This document shows positions 32,208-41,257 of a DNA stretch of 64,000 bases, one piece after another. This stretch comes from a virus: the IMG/VR virus record IMGVR_UViG_3300008110_000025, positions 1 through 64,000 of that record, one strand, 5' to 3'. Position 1 is the stretch's first letter. Every line of letters begins with the position of its first letter. The position numbers and the translations under genes are program-made. The notes under the pieces are model-generated. The model did no database searches, was not told the DNA's origin, and was given only the letters and a program-made list of their open reading frames with translations.

Positions 32208-33377
32208 ATGACTGTAAACGAGATGCATATAGCTGTCAACCTGGGGGTGCAAAAACTTGCATCCTTCCAGGCTGACAACCTCTTACCTGAGGAAATTGAT
32301 CATGAGTTAAATCTCTCTGTTATGAGATTCATAAAGCAGAGATATAACCCTAGTTCTAATAGACAGGGTAAAGGCTTTGAGCAATCTCAGAAAAGGATAG
32401 ATGATTTAAAGCATCTTGTTAGCACTCAAACAGGAACTACTGCATCTTTTGGATATGCAGGAGATACATTAGGAGGATACATATACACTGCTAATAATAG
32501 TAATATCTATGTAGATAGATATACTCTCCCGCTAGATTACTTGTTTCTAGTAAACATTACTGCTCAAGTGTACTATGAGTGTAATGCTTCTATTTTTCCT
32601 AAGTATACTCCAAATTTTGTAAATTTATATACAGCTGAACTAGATCTTACTCCTCCACTTCCTGGATACTTTTTAAGTATGATTGAAAGATGGGATACAG
32701 CTAGCAACAACTGGACACAGATTACAAACGTACCATTAGGAGAAGAATTAACTAGAGACTTACTTATTAATCAAACTACATATTTCAATATACCTAGTTT
32801 AAAAGCTACTATCAATGATCTTCGTGTTGGAGCATTAAATGATACTGCTCAAGGAAATAGTGTAATAGATAGTAATACTTTATATTTAGAAAGATATAAT
32901 GCTCCATTTGAAACAGATCCTAATACAGGATATTACTTAAGACTTACATGGTTAGATGATACGGGTCCATCTAATGCTATCTATGTTTCTATTAATAAAT
33001 ATATATACTTTCAAACTTCTACAGAAAGAAGAGCACCTACTGCTAGCAATAGATTAAGCTACTGTAAGTTTGCTCAGCATGATGATATTATTGCAATGAT
33101 GGATGACCCATTTAATATCACAGATTATAGGTCTCCAATTTATACAATTAGAGAAAATTATATAGATATCCATACGGATAACACATTTGTTGTCCCTAAT
33201 GTATTTATTAACTATATTAGAAAACCTAAGAACATTTCACTAAGTACTGGAGTAGGTTGTGAATTACCAATTCATACCCATGACGAGATTATTGAAATGA
33301 CTGTAAAGAGCATACTTGAGGGCTTTGAGTCCCAAAGGTATCAATCACAATCAATGGAAACATTTGAAAGTGAATAA
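32208..33377 (+). CDS. Putative head-tail connector (ring) protein (389 aa)
   Basis: The start MTVNEMHIAVNLGVQKLASF, followed by LPEEIDHELNLSVMRFIKQRY, is the helical N-terminal element I associate with crAss-like connector proteins, and a long beta-rich middle ends in IRKPKNISLSTGVGCELPIH and a helical tail (IHTHDEIIEMTVKSILEGFE) typical of ring proteins that add under the portal. It abuts the previous gene without spacing. The assignment as ring protein is inferred. Confidence 0.6.
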   Translation: MTVNEMHIAVNLGVQKLASFQADNLLPEEIDHELNLSVMRFIKQRYNPSSNRQGKGFEQSQKRIDDLKHLVSTQTGTTASFGYAGDTLGGYIYTANNSNIYVDRYTLPLDYLFLVNITAQVYYECNASIFPKYTPNFVNLYTAELDLTPPLPGYFLSMIERWDTASNNWTQITNVPLGEELTRDLLINQTTYFNIPSLKATINDLRVGALNDTAQGNSVIDSNTLYLERYNAPFETDPNTGYYLRLTWLDDTGPSNAIYVSINKYIYFQTSTERRAPTASNRLSYCKFAQHDDIIAMMDDPFNITDYRSPIYTIRENYIDIHTDNTFVVPNVFINYIRKPKNISLSTGVGCELPIHTHDEIIEMTVKSILEGFESQRYQSQSMETFESE

Positions 33378-33414
33378 TTCAAATAATGTGTTTAACGCCT
33401 AAAATTTAAAAAAA

Positions 33415-34443
33415 ATGGCACCTCAAAATTTAAATCAGGTATTTGTAGCTAACAGTGGAGTTTTGTTGGATGACGCTGAAGCTTTTAATACTGCAGCAGC
33501 TGTAACAGCATCTAAAGTTGGTGTGTGGAATCTTGGAATTGCTACTCCAGCATACATTGATATCACTACTCCTGCAGATATGATGTCTTTGCAAGGCCCT
33601 ATTCAAATTGTACAAACAATGCCTTCTGGTAGTTTGCCTATTGCTTCTCCTATTATCGATATTAAAGATATTAAGAGAATTAAGCATACTCCTGCAGCAG
33701 CATCTGTAAGACATTCTGCAGCTATTAATGTTGGTAATCCTACTACTGGAGATAATGTTATGGTTCGTATTGCACTTCGCACTGCACCTACAGCTTATGC
33801 TAATTACTACCAAGATGGAACTGCTGTTGATCTTTCTGCATCAAATACTCAGTTTCCTCTAATTGGTAATTTCTCTGCAGGTCGTATGATCTTCAACATT
33901 GAAGTTACTGGTGCTGAGCATGCAGCTGCTGAAGCAACATTGTATGATAAAATCATTGAAAAGCTTCAGGCTAATCAAACCCTTAATGACTTGTTCAGTA
34001 CTACTGATAATGGTACTGATATGGTAATTGCTGCACGTCACGCAGGAGTTGTATTTGATGTTACTATTGCTTATAGCAGTGGAACTAACACTGGAACAGC
34101 TTTGACTGCTCCAACTATGACTGGCTTTGATGCTGGTGCTGGTAACTACTGGCAAGTACTTTCTGACGAAAAATCTTGTCGTTCTAAATATGGCAATTTT
34201 AACAGAATGTATTTCCCATACAATTTCCCAACTTTTGCTCAAAGTGGTACTAGTTACGATGTTGTAGAAATTCAATATGCTCACGCTCATCCATCAGATA
34301 CTGGTATCGCTAGAGCAGGTGAATTGAATACTATCAAGATCTATATTGTAGATACTGCTGCTGGTTCGACTACAGCTGATACAGTATTCCTTGGAGCATC
34401 AGCTGCTAACTGGGGTGCTACTGCAACAGAAAGATTGTTCTAA
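33415..34443 (+). CDS. Putative structural protein, possibly capsid auxiliary (342 aa)
   Basis: Ala/Thr-rich, beta-type protein beginning MAPQNLNQVFVANSGVLLDD, with IVQTMPSGSLPIASPIIDIK and a central GNFSAGRMIFNIEVTGAEHA; the C-terminus SAANWGATATERLF ends the fold. Mixed Arg codons (both CGT and AGA) suggest high expression. It has its own terminator at 34461-34485. A decoration/auxiliary capsid protein or a tail tube-like protein would both fit. No database comparison was possible. Confidence 0.6.
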   Translation: MAPQNLNQVFVANSGVLLDDAEAFNTAAAVTASKVGVWNLGIATPAYIDITTPADMMSLQGPIQIVQTMPSGSLPIASPIIDIKDIKRIKHTPAAASVRHSAAINVGNPTTGDNVMVRIALRTAPTAYANYYQDGTAVDLSASNTQFPLIGNFSAGRMIFNIEVTGAEHAAAEATLYDKIIEKLQANQTLNDLFSTTDNGTDMVIAARHAGVVFDVTIAYSSGTNTGTALTAPTMTGFDAGAGNYWQVLSDEKSCRSKYGNFNRMYFPYNFPTFAQSGTSYDVVEIQYAHAHPSDTGIARAGELNTIKIYIVDTAAGSTTADTVFLGASAANWGATATERLF

Positions 34444-34460
34444 TCTAATTAAATTGAAAA

Positions 34461-34485
34461 GTAGGGGAGCAATCCCCTACTTTTT
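34461..34485 (+). terminator. Rho-independent terminator
   Basis: GTAGGGG/CCCCTAC stem (34461-34467 with 34474-34480), 6-nt loop, five T. It separates the structural gene from the Cys-rich gene. TATCTTTA at 34488-34495, seven of eight bases like TAnnTTTG, may be a promoter for what follows. Confidence 0.9.
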
Positions 34486-34511
34486 CTTATCTTTACACAA
34501 ACTATAAGCTA

Positions 34512-34994
34512 ATGCCAGCTAGAATCGAGTCTATAACTATTTCTCCAAACGGAAAGAATATAACAACAGTAGTAAGTGGTATTCCTACTAGTGATAAGCT
34601 TACGTATTACAACTACACTACTACTACTAACTATGCAAGTGCTACAATAGCCTCAGACGCTAATGATATTCTAACTTGGAGCTTAGATTCATCAGCTGCT
34701 GGAGAAATATTTAATGGCATAATTAGTATGACATTAGAAAGTACTGGAGCTAGTAGTTATGTAGTTGGAACTACAGAGATAGATTGTTGTATAGCAGGTT
34801 TAGTAGAAAGAGGCATTACCTGCACCTGTCAATGTGATAGGTGTGATGAAGACTTAAGAACTGCACAAAAGATAAGTCTACTTGTACAAGGAGCTAAACA
34901 TGCTGCTTTTACTCCTGCTAATATTACAGATTCAATCCTTAAATACGATAAAGCTAAAAGCTTTTGCACTGCAACATGTGCATGTGGCTGTTAA
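34512..34994 (+). CDS. Cys-rich structural-type protein (160 aa)
   Basis: The first 80 residues are a beta-rich domain (TISPNGKNITTVVSGIPTSD), then 12 Cys are gathered in CC, CTCQCDRC (near residue 98-106) and CTATCACGC at the C-terminus, with a helical connector (LRTAQKISLLVQGAKHA). Such clusters suggest a metal site or disulfide-stabilised tip; the next protein also has Cys at its N-terminus. Role in virion surface or fibre is possible. I do not recognise a family. Confidence 0.6.
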   Translation: MPARIESITISPNGKNITTVVSGIPTSDKLTYYNYTTTTNYASATIASDANDILTWSLDSSAAGEIFNGIISMTLESTGASSYVVGTTEIDCCIAGLVERGITCTCQCDRCDEDLRTAQKISLLVQGAKHAAFTPANITDSILKYDKAKSFCTATCACGC

Positions 34995-35005
34995 TATACT
35001 AACTG

Positions 35006-36127
35006 ATGGCAATTTGTAGAACCTGTTCAACTGATGGTATAAGCACTCCGTGTGACGGAGCAGTCATAACTATTTATGATGCAACTACTAGGGAGTTTTT
35101 TGAAGTAATTCCTATAATACAAGCATCAAGTGATGGTACTACTTATTATTATAGATTTACTTATCGTACTACAGAAGGAGAATTTAATTATACAATTTAT
35201 TCAAGAGATTCTGGAGTAAATTGGATATTTATACAGGATAGTAATCAGATAGCAGGTGCAACTGCTATTATTCCAGCAGGAGGATCATGTCCCCCAGAAG
35301 GTGTATGGACGCCAACAGGAGATTTAAAACTTTGGGTAACAGAAATAGAAAATCAACTTATCCCTACAGAAAGTTTAGATCCCGCACTTACTTGTATATC
35401 ATCGGCAAATGTTCCCAGCACAGCTAATACTTTAGATTACGATACTGTTCTTGCTAACTTTACAAGTTGTTTTAACACTAAAGTTACCACTTATTATAAC
35501 AAAATATCTGGAGGAGTTCCTTGTGATAATCTGGAACTCACTAAAATGCAACTTATTCTCAATCTTTTAGATAAGAAAGATTGTGATTCCAATGCATTAG
35601 AATGTCTTTACAATAGAACTCCTCTACCTGGAGTACAGTTCCAGGCAATAGAGACACTACCGTATATAACAACTGTATTTGCAACACCATATGACTACTC
35701 TAAAGTAGAGACTACAGGAGACTTTAGAGAATATAAAGGATATACTGTAACAGTAACTAGAGCAACAGGACAAGATGTAAGTCATACAATAGTAGATGTA
35801 GAGTATGTAGCAGGTACTAATATCAGTACATTTACTATATCTCCAGCAGGAGAAGCACCAGCTTACTCAGCTTTAGTTGCAGAACTATCAGCTCCAACCT
35901 ATACCTCTACTACATACTTAGAGACTTTTTTAAACTTTGCAAATAAATACTGTGCAGATTGCATAGTAACCCCAGATACTATATCATTAACTGGTGGTGG
36001 AACTAAAGGAAAAGCACCAGTATCAGCCGATCTAGATCCAACAGCAGACTACCTTACTAAAGAAGGAACTGCTACAGCAAATGTATTAATTTACTTAGAA
36101 AGTGAGTTCCCAATCAATTTAATATAA
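35006..36127 (+). CDS. Virion protein of unknown role with N-terminal Cys pair (373 aa)
   Basis: The start MAICRTCSTDGISTPCDGA has three Cys, and further Cys are spread through a Thr/Tyr-rich, beta-type protein (for example CPPEGVWTPTGDLKLWVTE and CADCIVTPDTISLTGGG). The middle has a helix (DNLELTKMQLILNLLDKK). A tail or fibre protein seems likely because the following gene is fibre-like and starts four bases later. No named domain. Confidence 0.6.
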   Translation: MAICRTCSTDGISTPCDGAVITIYDATTREFFEVIPIIQASSDGTTYYYRFTYRTTEGEFNYTIYSRDSGVNWIFIQDSNQIAGATAIIPAGGSCPPEGVWTPTGDLKLWVTEIENQLIPTESLDPALTCISSANVPSTANTLDYDTVLANFTSCFNTKVTTYYNKISGGVPCDNLELTKMQLILNLLDKKDCDSNALECLYNRTPLPGVQFQAIETLPYITTVFATPYDYSKVETTGDFREYKGYTVTVTRATGQDVSHTIVDVEYVAGTNISTFTISPAGEAPAYSALVAELSAPTYTSTTYLETFLNFANKYCADCIVTPDTISLTGGGTKGKAPVSADLDPTADYLTKEGTATANVLIYLESEFPINLI

Positions 36128-36131
36128 AAAC

Positions 36132-37412
36132 ATGTCTACAATCTCAGCCTTAAATACATTAGTTAAATCAGGAGTAGTTGCTACAGACTATCTGTTAGTA
36201 GCTAGAACTAGTCCTGTAGGAAATAACAGATTTGTACTTCAAGATCTGTTTCCTAGTGTTAACACTGTTGGTACTTCTAGTGAAACTCTAGTAATCAATG
36301 TAACAGATAAGAACACTATTAACTTTAAGGGAATTAAATCACTAAGCAATTTGCTTACCGTATCTACAGCTAGTAGCAATATTACTTTACAAGTTAATCC
36401 AGCAAACATTGATTTATCTACTTGTAATAACACTACATCTGGATTCCTAAGTACAGTAAGCTTAACTACTAATGTAACTGGAACATTGCCAGTAGCTAAT
36501 GGTGGTACTGGAGCTACTACTCTAACTGCTAATGGTTTAATTCTTGGTAATGGTACAGGTGCCTTTACTAGTTTGGGAGCTGCAACAAATGGTCAAATTC
36601 CAATTGGAAGAACTTCATTGGGTCCTGTGCTAGGAACACTAACAGCTGGTTCTAACATTACCATTACTAATGGACTTGGAACAATAACTATTGATGCTAC
36701 AGTATCTTCAGCTAGTTCTAGCTTCAACATGAACGGATATAACTTATTCGGTTCAAACTGGATTAGTGGAGATGGTGCTAACGAAGGAATTAACATCAAT
36801 TCTAGTGGTAGAGTATTCATAGGAGCTACTACCCCAGCTAGTACTTTCCACGTTGGGGATTTGAACATTAACCAAGATATTTACCTCAATGGTTCTATTC
36901 CACAGGTAATCCAGGGAACTACTGCTTCTTCTCCATCAAGTCTTACAATTGCAGCATCTACTGCTACAGCCGCTAATGCTGGTGGAACTCTTTATTTAAG
37001 AGGAGGAAACTCAGTAGGTATTAACCAAGGTGGATCAGTTATATTTAATACTGGTAATCACGACGGTACTGGTACTTCTGGGGACTTTGAATTCTTTGGA
37101 TATAACTCTTCAGCAGTAGCTCAGAGAATACTTACTCTTAAAGGAACTAGCAGATATGTAGGTATTACTAATGCATCTCCATCTGCCCCACTCGATATTA
37201 AGCAAGATGATTCTGCAGCAAATGTCCCAGTTTTAGAACTTGAACAGCTTGACACAGACGAATCTTTTATTAACTTTGTCGGTACTAGTGGTGTAGCTAG
37301 TGCTAACTCGGTATCTAGTTCAACAGGAACAGCTGGTAATAAAGTTGGAGCAATACGAATTAAAGTTAATGGAGTTGTTAGATGGATTAGACTCCATGAT
37401 AGTGCAGAATAA
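36132..37412 (+). CDS. Fibre-like structural protein (426 aa)
   Basis: The central part holds typical fibre/collar motifs: GTLPVANGGTGATTLTANGL (about 117-136) and GQIPIGRTSLGPVLGTLTAG, and later SGRVFIGATTPASTFHVGDL, a frequent element in tail-spike domains before an intramolecular-chaperone-like end. The last residues (VGAIRIKVNGVVRWIRLHDS) match the end of many phage fibre proteins. It may be a head fibre, since in crAss-like phages fibres sit in the head region as well. Trimerisation is expected. Confidence 0.75.
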   Translation: MSTISALNTLVKSGVVATDYLLVARTSPVGNNRFVLQDLFPSVNTVGTSSETLVINVTDKNTINFKGIKSLSNLLTVSTASSNITLQVNPANIDLSTCNNTTSGFLSTVSLTTNVTGTLPVANGGTGATTLTANGLILGNGTGAFTSLGAATNGQIPIGRTSLGPVLGTLTAGSNITITNGLGTITIDATVSSASSSFNMNGYNLFGSNWISGDGANEGININSSGRVFIGATTPASTFHVGDLNINQDIYLNGSIPQVIQGTTASSPSSLTIAASTATAANAGGTLYLRGGNSVGINQGGSVIFNTGNHDGTGTSGDFEFFGYNSSAVAQRILTLKGTSRYVGITNASPSAPLDIKQDDSAANVPVLELEQLDTDESFINFVGTSGVASANSVSSSTGTAGNKVGAIRIKVNGVVRWIRLHDSAE

Positions 37413-37437
37413 TTTTTTATAAATAAACCAAATAATC

Positions 37438-37866
37438 ATGATTAATTCAAAAGAAAAGTATGGTACACATGTTACCGCTACTAACAGAGAATTTTTGAAC
37501 ATTTTTAAAACCCTTAGTGACACTAGGTCAGTAAAGGGAGTTAATTACGCTAAGGCAGTTATCAAGAATCTGCAAGTTATTAAAGAGCACTTGCAGCCTA
37601 TTGAAGAAATGGCTTTGCCATCTGAGGAGTTCATTGAACTTTCTGTAAAAGCCCAAGAGTTTATTAATAAAGAAGACTCTGAGGGACTCGAAAAGTTTGA
37701 AAGTGAAAACAAAGAACTGATTGAGAAAAGAAAGAAGCAAATGGATGAAGTCAATGCAAAGCTTGATGAGATAACTACGGTAGAGCTTGTAATGATTGAA
37801 GAAAAAGTTTTACCAGAGGACATCTCAGCTGAGCAAATTGAAGCTCTGATGAAGATCATCCAATGA
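37438..37866 (+). CDS. Helical hypothetical protein (142 aa)
   Basis: Almost fully alpha-helical: residues 40-130 have long charged helices with heptad patterning (ELIEKRKKQMDEVNAKLDEI), and the C-terminus LPEDISAEQIEALMKIIQ is a capped helix. It starts 26 bases after the fibre-like gene and overlaps the phosphoesterase start by four bases (ATGA). A chaperone or assembly factor for fibre or tail is plausible; no motif supports a specific role. Confidence 0.6.
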   Translation: MINSKEKYGTHVTATNREFLNIFKTLSDTRSVKGVNYAKAVIKNLQVIKEHLQPIEEMALPSEEFIELSVKAQEFINKEDSEGLEKFESENKELIEKRKKQMDEVNAKLDEITTVELVMIEEKVLPEDISAEQIEALMKIIQ

Positions 37867-39011
37867 CAATAAAGAAGCTTGTTGAAGAACTAAAAGTTAA
37901 ACCAGGTTACTTAAAAAGTAGCCCAACCAGAGTAGCATCTAGATTTAAAGTATCTGTTGATGTTGCTATAAGAGCTATCAGGGAGGCTAAGCAACTAGGA
38001 AAAACAGTTGACAGTCTCCCTGATTTAGCTAATTCAAATAGTAATTATAATGTAATTACAGAATTTGAACAGTATTTAATTAAGAACCAGATCTCAAAAG
38101 AGGATGTATCCTCAGTTAAGTTCTGGCAGACAATGGGAGGAGAGCAACGGTTCTCCGTCGTAACTAAATCTGGATTATCTGTTGAAGAGGTTAAAAAGGA
38201 GATAGAAGAGTTTGCAGCAAACTATAGCCCAAAAGTATTTAAGCAGACTCCTCCACCAGACTCAAAAGATGCAGTAGCTTACGAAATATCCCTACCTGAC
38301 ATACATTACGGAAAACTTACAGATCTTTCTATTGAAGGAATGGAGGCCCAGTTTTTAGACACTATACAGAGTCTAATGTATAAGGCCAAAGGTTTAAACA
38401 TTCAGAAGATCATCCTTCCTATCGGGAATGATGGATTAAATTCAGAAGGTTTAAGAATGACCACAACCAAAGGAACTCCACAGCATGATGCTATAGGATG
38501 GAGAGAAACCTTTAGAGGATACTGTGAATTAGTTGTTAGAGGTATTGACTATCTCAAAAAGTTTGCACCCGTAGATGTTATTGTAGTATCAGGGAATCAC
38601 GACTTTGAAAGAATGTTTTATGCAGGGGACTTTATAAAAGGCTGGTATAGAAATGACAAGAATGTCACAGTTAATAACAGCAGTGCAAGTAGGAAGTATA
38701 TAGAATTCGGGGTAAATATGATAATGTATACTCACGGAGATAAAGAGAAAGCTTCTGAAATGCCTCTAATTATGGCAACTGAGAAACCAGAGATGTTTGC
38801 CAGATGCCCAGTTAGAGAAGTACATTGTGGCCATTTGCATAAAGAAATGGTAAACGAGTACAGGGGAGTTAAAGTAAGATTTATCCCCTCCATTTGTGCT
38901 AATGATGACTGGCACAAAACTATGGGATACGAGTCATTGAGAGTAGCCCAAGGATATATTTGGAGTTATGAGAATGGCTTAGAAGGATACCTACAAAGTA
39001 ACGTGAAATGA
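37863..39011 (+). CDS. Calcineurin-like metallophosphoesterase (382 aa)
   Basis: All metal-binding motifs are present in order: PDIHYGKLTD (Asp/His near 145-150), PIGNDGLN (near 190, GND variant of GD), VSGNHDFERMF (near 244), MYTHGDKE (near 290) and CGHLHKE (near 322). The N-terminal 60 residues look like a small HTH-type helical domain (VASRFKVSVDVAIRAIREAK). It would hydrolyse a phosphodiester or phosphomonoester, substrate unknown; DNA end processing or nucleotide-signal cleavage are options. It is embedded in the structural module and co-transcribed with it (ATGA overlaps on both sides). Confidence 0.85.
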   Translation: MTIKKLVEELKVKPGYLKSSPTRVASRFKVSVDVAIRAIREAKQLGKTVDSLPDLANSNSNYNVITEFEQYLIKNQISKEDVSSVKFWQTMGGEQRFSVVTKSGLSVEEVKKEIEEFAANYSPKVFKQTPPPDSKDAVAYEISLPDIHYGKLTDLSIEGMEAQFLDTIQSLMYKAKGLNIQKIILPIGNDGLNSEGLRMTTTKGTPQHDAIGWRETFRGYCELVVRGIDYLKKFAPVDVIVVSGNHDFERMFYAGDFIKGWYRNDKNVTVNNSSASRKYIEFGVNMIMYTHGDKEKASEMPLIMATEKPEMFARCPVREVHCGHLHKEMVNEYRGVKVRFIPSICANDDWHKTMGYESLRVAQGYIWSYENGLEGYLQSNVK

Positions 39012-39316
39012 TTAACTACAATAACGATACTGATGATGATGATTTTGAAAGATCTATGGATGAATTCTTAGAGAAGGTTGCATCTATAGATTCTTGCTAT
39101 AATAATGGATATAAGCTTATTACTAACAAAAGAACTCTAGCAGAGTTAACTGAAGAGAAACTTGTAGTAATATTCCCTTTTAATCCAAAACAAAGAGAAT
39201 CATTCTTGAAAGTAGCTGATCTAATGATTAACTACTTTGCAAGTACGGAAGAATATGAAAAGTGTGCAGACTTAGTAAAAGTAAAAAAAGAGATAGAAAA
39301 TAGTAATAGTAACTAA
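39008..39316 (+). CDS. Hypothetical protein (102 aa)
   Basis: An acidic N-terminus (DNDTDDDDFERSMDEFLEKV) is followed by a mixed domain with LTEEKLVVIFPFNPKQRESF and helices to the end. No recognised family. The ATGA overlap with the phosphoesterase gene suggests coupled synthesis, and it may form a complex with that enzyme or be an unrelated assembly factor. Confidence 0.6.
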   Translation: MINYNNDTDDDDFERSMDEFLEKVASIDSCYNNGYKLITNKRTLAELTEEKLVVIFPFNPKQRESFLKVADLMINYFASTEEYEKCADLVKVKKEIENSNSN

Positions 39317-39327
39317 TACTGTAAGTA

Positions 39328-40041
39328 ATGACATTAGATGAGATTGCATATAACCTGCTGAATGCCTTTAGAGGAGGTAGATCATCGCAGGATGAGAATA
39401 TCTCTTTAGACCAAATTAAGTTCAACATTAGGCACTATCGTGCTGTATTCATTCGTAGAGACTATGCTCGTAATGGACTAATTACTAGACACCTAGAGCA
39501 AGACTTAAGATGTGTACAACTAGAGAAAGTTGACATGTCTAAGTGCTGTAACATCACTATTGACTGTCCTGCCTATAGAACAGTTAAGAAAATTCCAAGA
39601 ACTGTACGATTTAACTTCGAAGAAGCTATCACCTATGTAGGAGATATCACTGGTACTAACAGATACCAAATGATTAGACCTTACGAGGTACCTTTCATTG
39701 CATCAGATAAGTTTACTAAAAATAATCCTAAAGCTTACATGATTGAGGATTATCTTTATATCCTCAATAATAAAGGGGCTGACTATGTCAACATTAGAGG
39801 TGTGTTCGAATCTCCTGAAGAGGCTTCTACTTTTAGTGATTGTTCTGGTGCTCCTTGTTATACAGATGCTTCCGAGTTTCCTATGCCTATGGATATGGTA
39901 CAGGCTATTACTCAGGGAATGATGTCTGGAGAACTTAGACTTTTAGCTGGTACTTTACCAGATATAACTACAGATAGAATGAAAGATGCAAGCCCAAACA
40001 TACCTAATGCCCAACCACCGCAACATCCTCAACAGATATAA
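39328..40041 (+). CDS. Putative tail/connector structural protein (237 aa)
   Basis: The beginning MTLDEIAYNLLNAFRGGRSS, then NIRHYRAVFIRRDYAR, followed by a beta domain with KCCNITIDCPAYRTVKKIPR and a Cys pair, is a gene type that recurs near the tail tubular gene in crAss-like genomes as I remember. The C-terminus is Pro-rich. It may be one of the ring proteins that connect portal and tail. Inference from order and style; no domain motif. Confidence 0.6.
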   Translation: MTLDEIAYNLLNAFRGGRSSQDENISLDQIKFNIRHYRAVFIRRDYARNGLITRHLEQDLRCVQLEKVDMSKCCNITIDCPAYRTVKKIPRTVRFNFEEAITYVGDITGTNRYQMIRPYEVPFIASDKFTKNNPKAYMIEDYLYILNNKGADYVNIRGVFESPEEASTFSDCSGAPCYTDASEFPMPMDMVQAITQGMMSGELRLLAGTLPDITTDRMKDASPNIPNAQPPQHPQQI

Positions 40042-40043
40042 CA

Positions 40044-40313
40044 ATGGCTAAATCACCTGCTTGGCAACGTAAGTCTGGCAAAAATCCTAAAGGAGGATTG
40101 AATGCCAAAGGAAGAGCTTCTTATAGAGCAGCTAATCCTGGGTCTAAATTAAGTGCCCCACAACCTGGAGGAGGAAAAAGACGAGATTCATTCTGCAATA
40201 GAATGTGTGGAATGAAACGTAGACTGACTAGTGCAGCTACTGCTAATGATCCTAATTCACGAATCAACAAATCCCTCAGAGTTTGGAGATGTGGGAGTTG
40301 TTCAAACTGGTAA
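40044..40313 (+). CDS. Conserved basic protein, DUF6321-like (89 aa)
   Basis: The protein has the strong pattern SPAWQRKSGKNPKGGLNAKG, then SYRAANPGSKLSAPQPGG, RRDSFCNRMCGMKRRLTSAA and NDPNSRINKSLRVWRCG. This is the pattern I associate with DUF6321 proteins, which are found in many tailed phages of marine and gut origin with unknown function. It is very basic (DNA or virion-interior binding is likely) and begins two bases after the previous gene. Confidence 0.8.
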   Translation: MAKSPAWQRKSGKNPKGGLNAKGRASYRAANPGSKLSAPQPGGGKRRDSFCNRMCGMKRRLTSAATANDPNSRINKSLRVWRCGSCSNW

Positions 40314-40316
40314 ACT

Positions 40317-40544
40317 ATGAAACACTTTGATATAGACGAGATGACAGATCATTTGGAATGGGTGGGGCTGAATGCTATATGGGCAGGATGGACTTGGGCA
40401 ATGCTAACTAACTCTATAACCTGGATACTAGGATTTATAGGGGCAATTACACTTATTTGGTTTAACATAGAACGTGCTTTGACTGCTAGAAAACAAAGAG
40501 CCATGTTCGATAAAAAATTACAAGACAATGAAGAAAATGCTTAA
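40317..40544 (+). CDS. Small membrane protein, holin-like or virion (75 aa)
   Basis: An acidic start (MKHFDIDEMTDHLEWVG) is followed by two hydrophobic spans (about 17-31, LNAIWAGWTWAMLTN and 33-49, TWILGFIGAITLIWFN) and a basic/acidic tail. A two-span protein of 75 aa could be a second holin, or a component that aids membrane passage of DNA. Its last 17 bases overlap the next gene. Position away from the lysis cassette argues for a virion role. Confidence 0.6.
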   Translation: MKHFDIDEMTDHLEWVGLNAIWAGWTWAMLTNSITWILGFIGAITLIWFNIERALTARKQRAMFDKKLQDNEENA

Positions 40545-41256
40545 AAGAGCTGATGGCTCTAAAAGTCGAAGAGGTCTCTGGGATAACATCAGAGCTAAAG
40601 CCGCAGCTAATAAAAAGTCAGGCAAGAAAGGTAAAGCTCCTAGTAAAGACATGCTTGAGCAAGAAGCTAAGATTAAAGCTGAGATGAAAATGGGAGGTGA
40701 CTGGATGCAAGGTTCTAAAGAACTTAAGTTTGGTGGACCTACTAAATACCAAACTGCAGGTGTCGATGGGACTGTAACTCCTACTTATACTAAGTTTACT
40801 GTTACTCCAACAGAACCTGAGAAGAAAGAAAAAGCAAAACTATCAGGAGAATCTAGGGGTGGTAGAACAGCTGGATCAGGTTCAAACTTTGGGCAAAAAG
40901 ATATATGTGTAGGAAAAGGTTGTGATAAAGTAATAGCTGCAGGTTCTAATGATGCAGGTTACCAGGGTAAAGGAGCTACAGGTCTTTCTACAAAACCACA
41001 ATATGCAGATAGATTAGCTAATCTAACTGAGGAAGAAAGAATTGCAGGAATTGAAAATAAAGCTAAATACGATGCAATAGCTGAGGCTAGTATAGCTGAT
41101 AGAAAACGAGAAGCTTTTATAAGAAGTGGTAAAGGAATGAGAAGTACTGGAACAGAGGATACTTCAGAAGCTCTATTTACTAAATACGATTATAAACCAA
41201 ATTTTAGAGAAAGTCTAAAAAAATTCGGGGGTAAAAGAAAATCTAATAAGAAATAA
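40528..41256 (+). CDS. Basic Gly/Lys-rich protein of the virion module (242 aa)
   Basis: The first 55 residues are a basic helix (RRGLWDNIRAKAAANKKSGK), followed by MKMGGDWMQGSKELKFGGPT, a Gly/Lys motif also seen in neighbours, a Thr/Pro-rich linker, and a C-terminal basic tail (KFGGKRKSNKK). It is probably disordered in large part and likely packed with the DNA or on the inner head. No enzyme motif. It overlaps the membrane-protein gene and precedes another basic protein by one base. Confidence 0.6.
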   Translation: MKKMLKRADGSKSRRGLWDNIRAKAAANKKSGKKGKAPSKDMLEQEAKIKAEMKMGGDWMQGSKELKFGGPTKYQTAGVDGTVTPTYTKFTVTPTEPEKKEKAKLSGESRGGRTAGSGSNFGQKDICVGKGCDKVIAAGSNDAGYQGKGATGLSTKPQYADRLANLTEEERIAGIENKAKYDAIAEASIADRKREAFIRSGKGMRSTGTEDTSEALFTKYDYKPNFRESLKKFGGKRKSNKK

Positions 41257-41257
41257 A

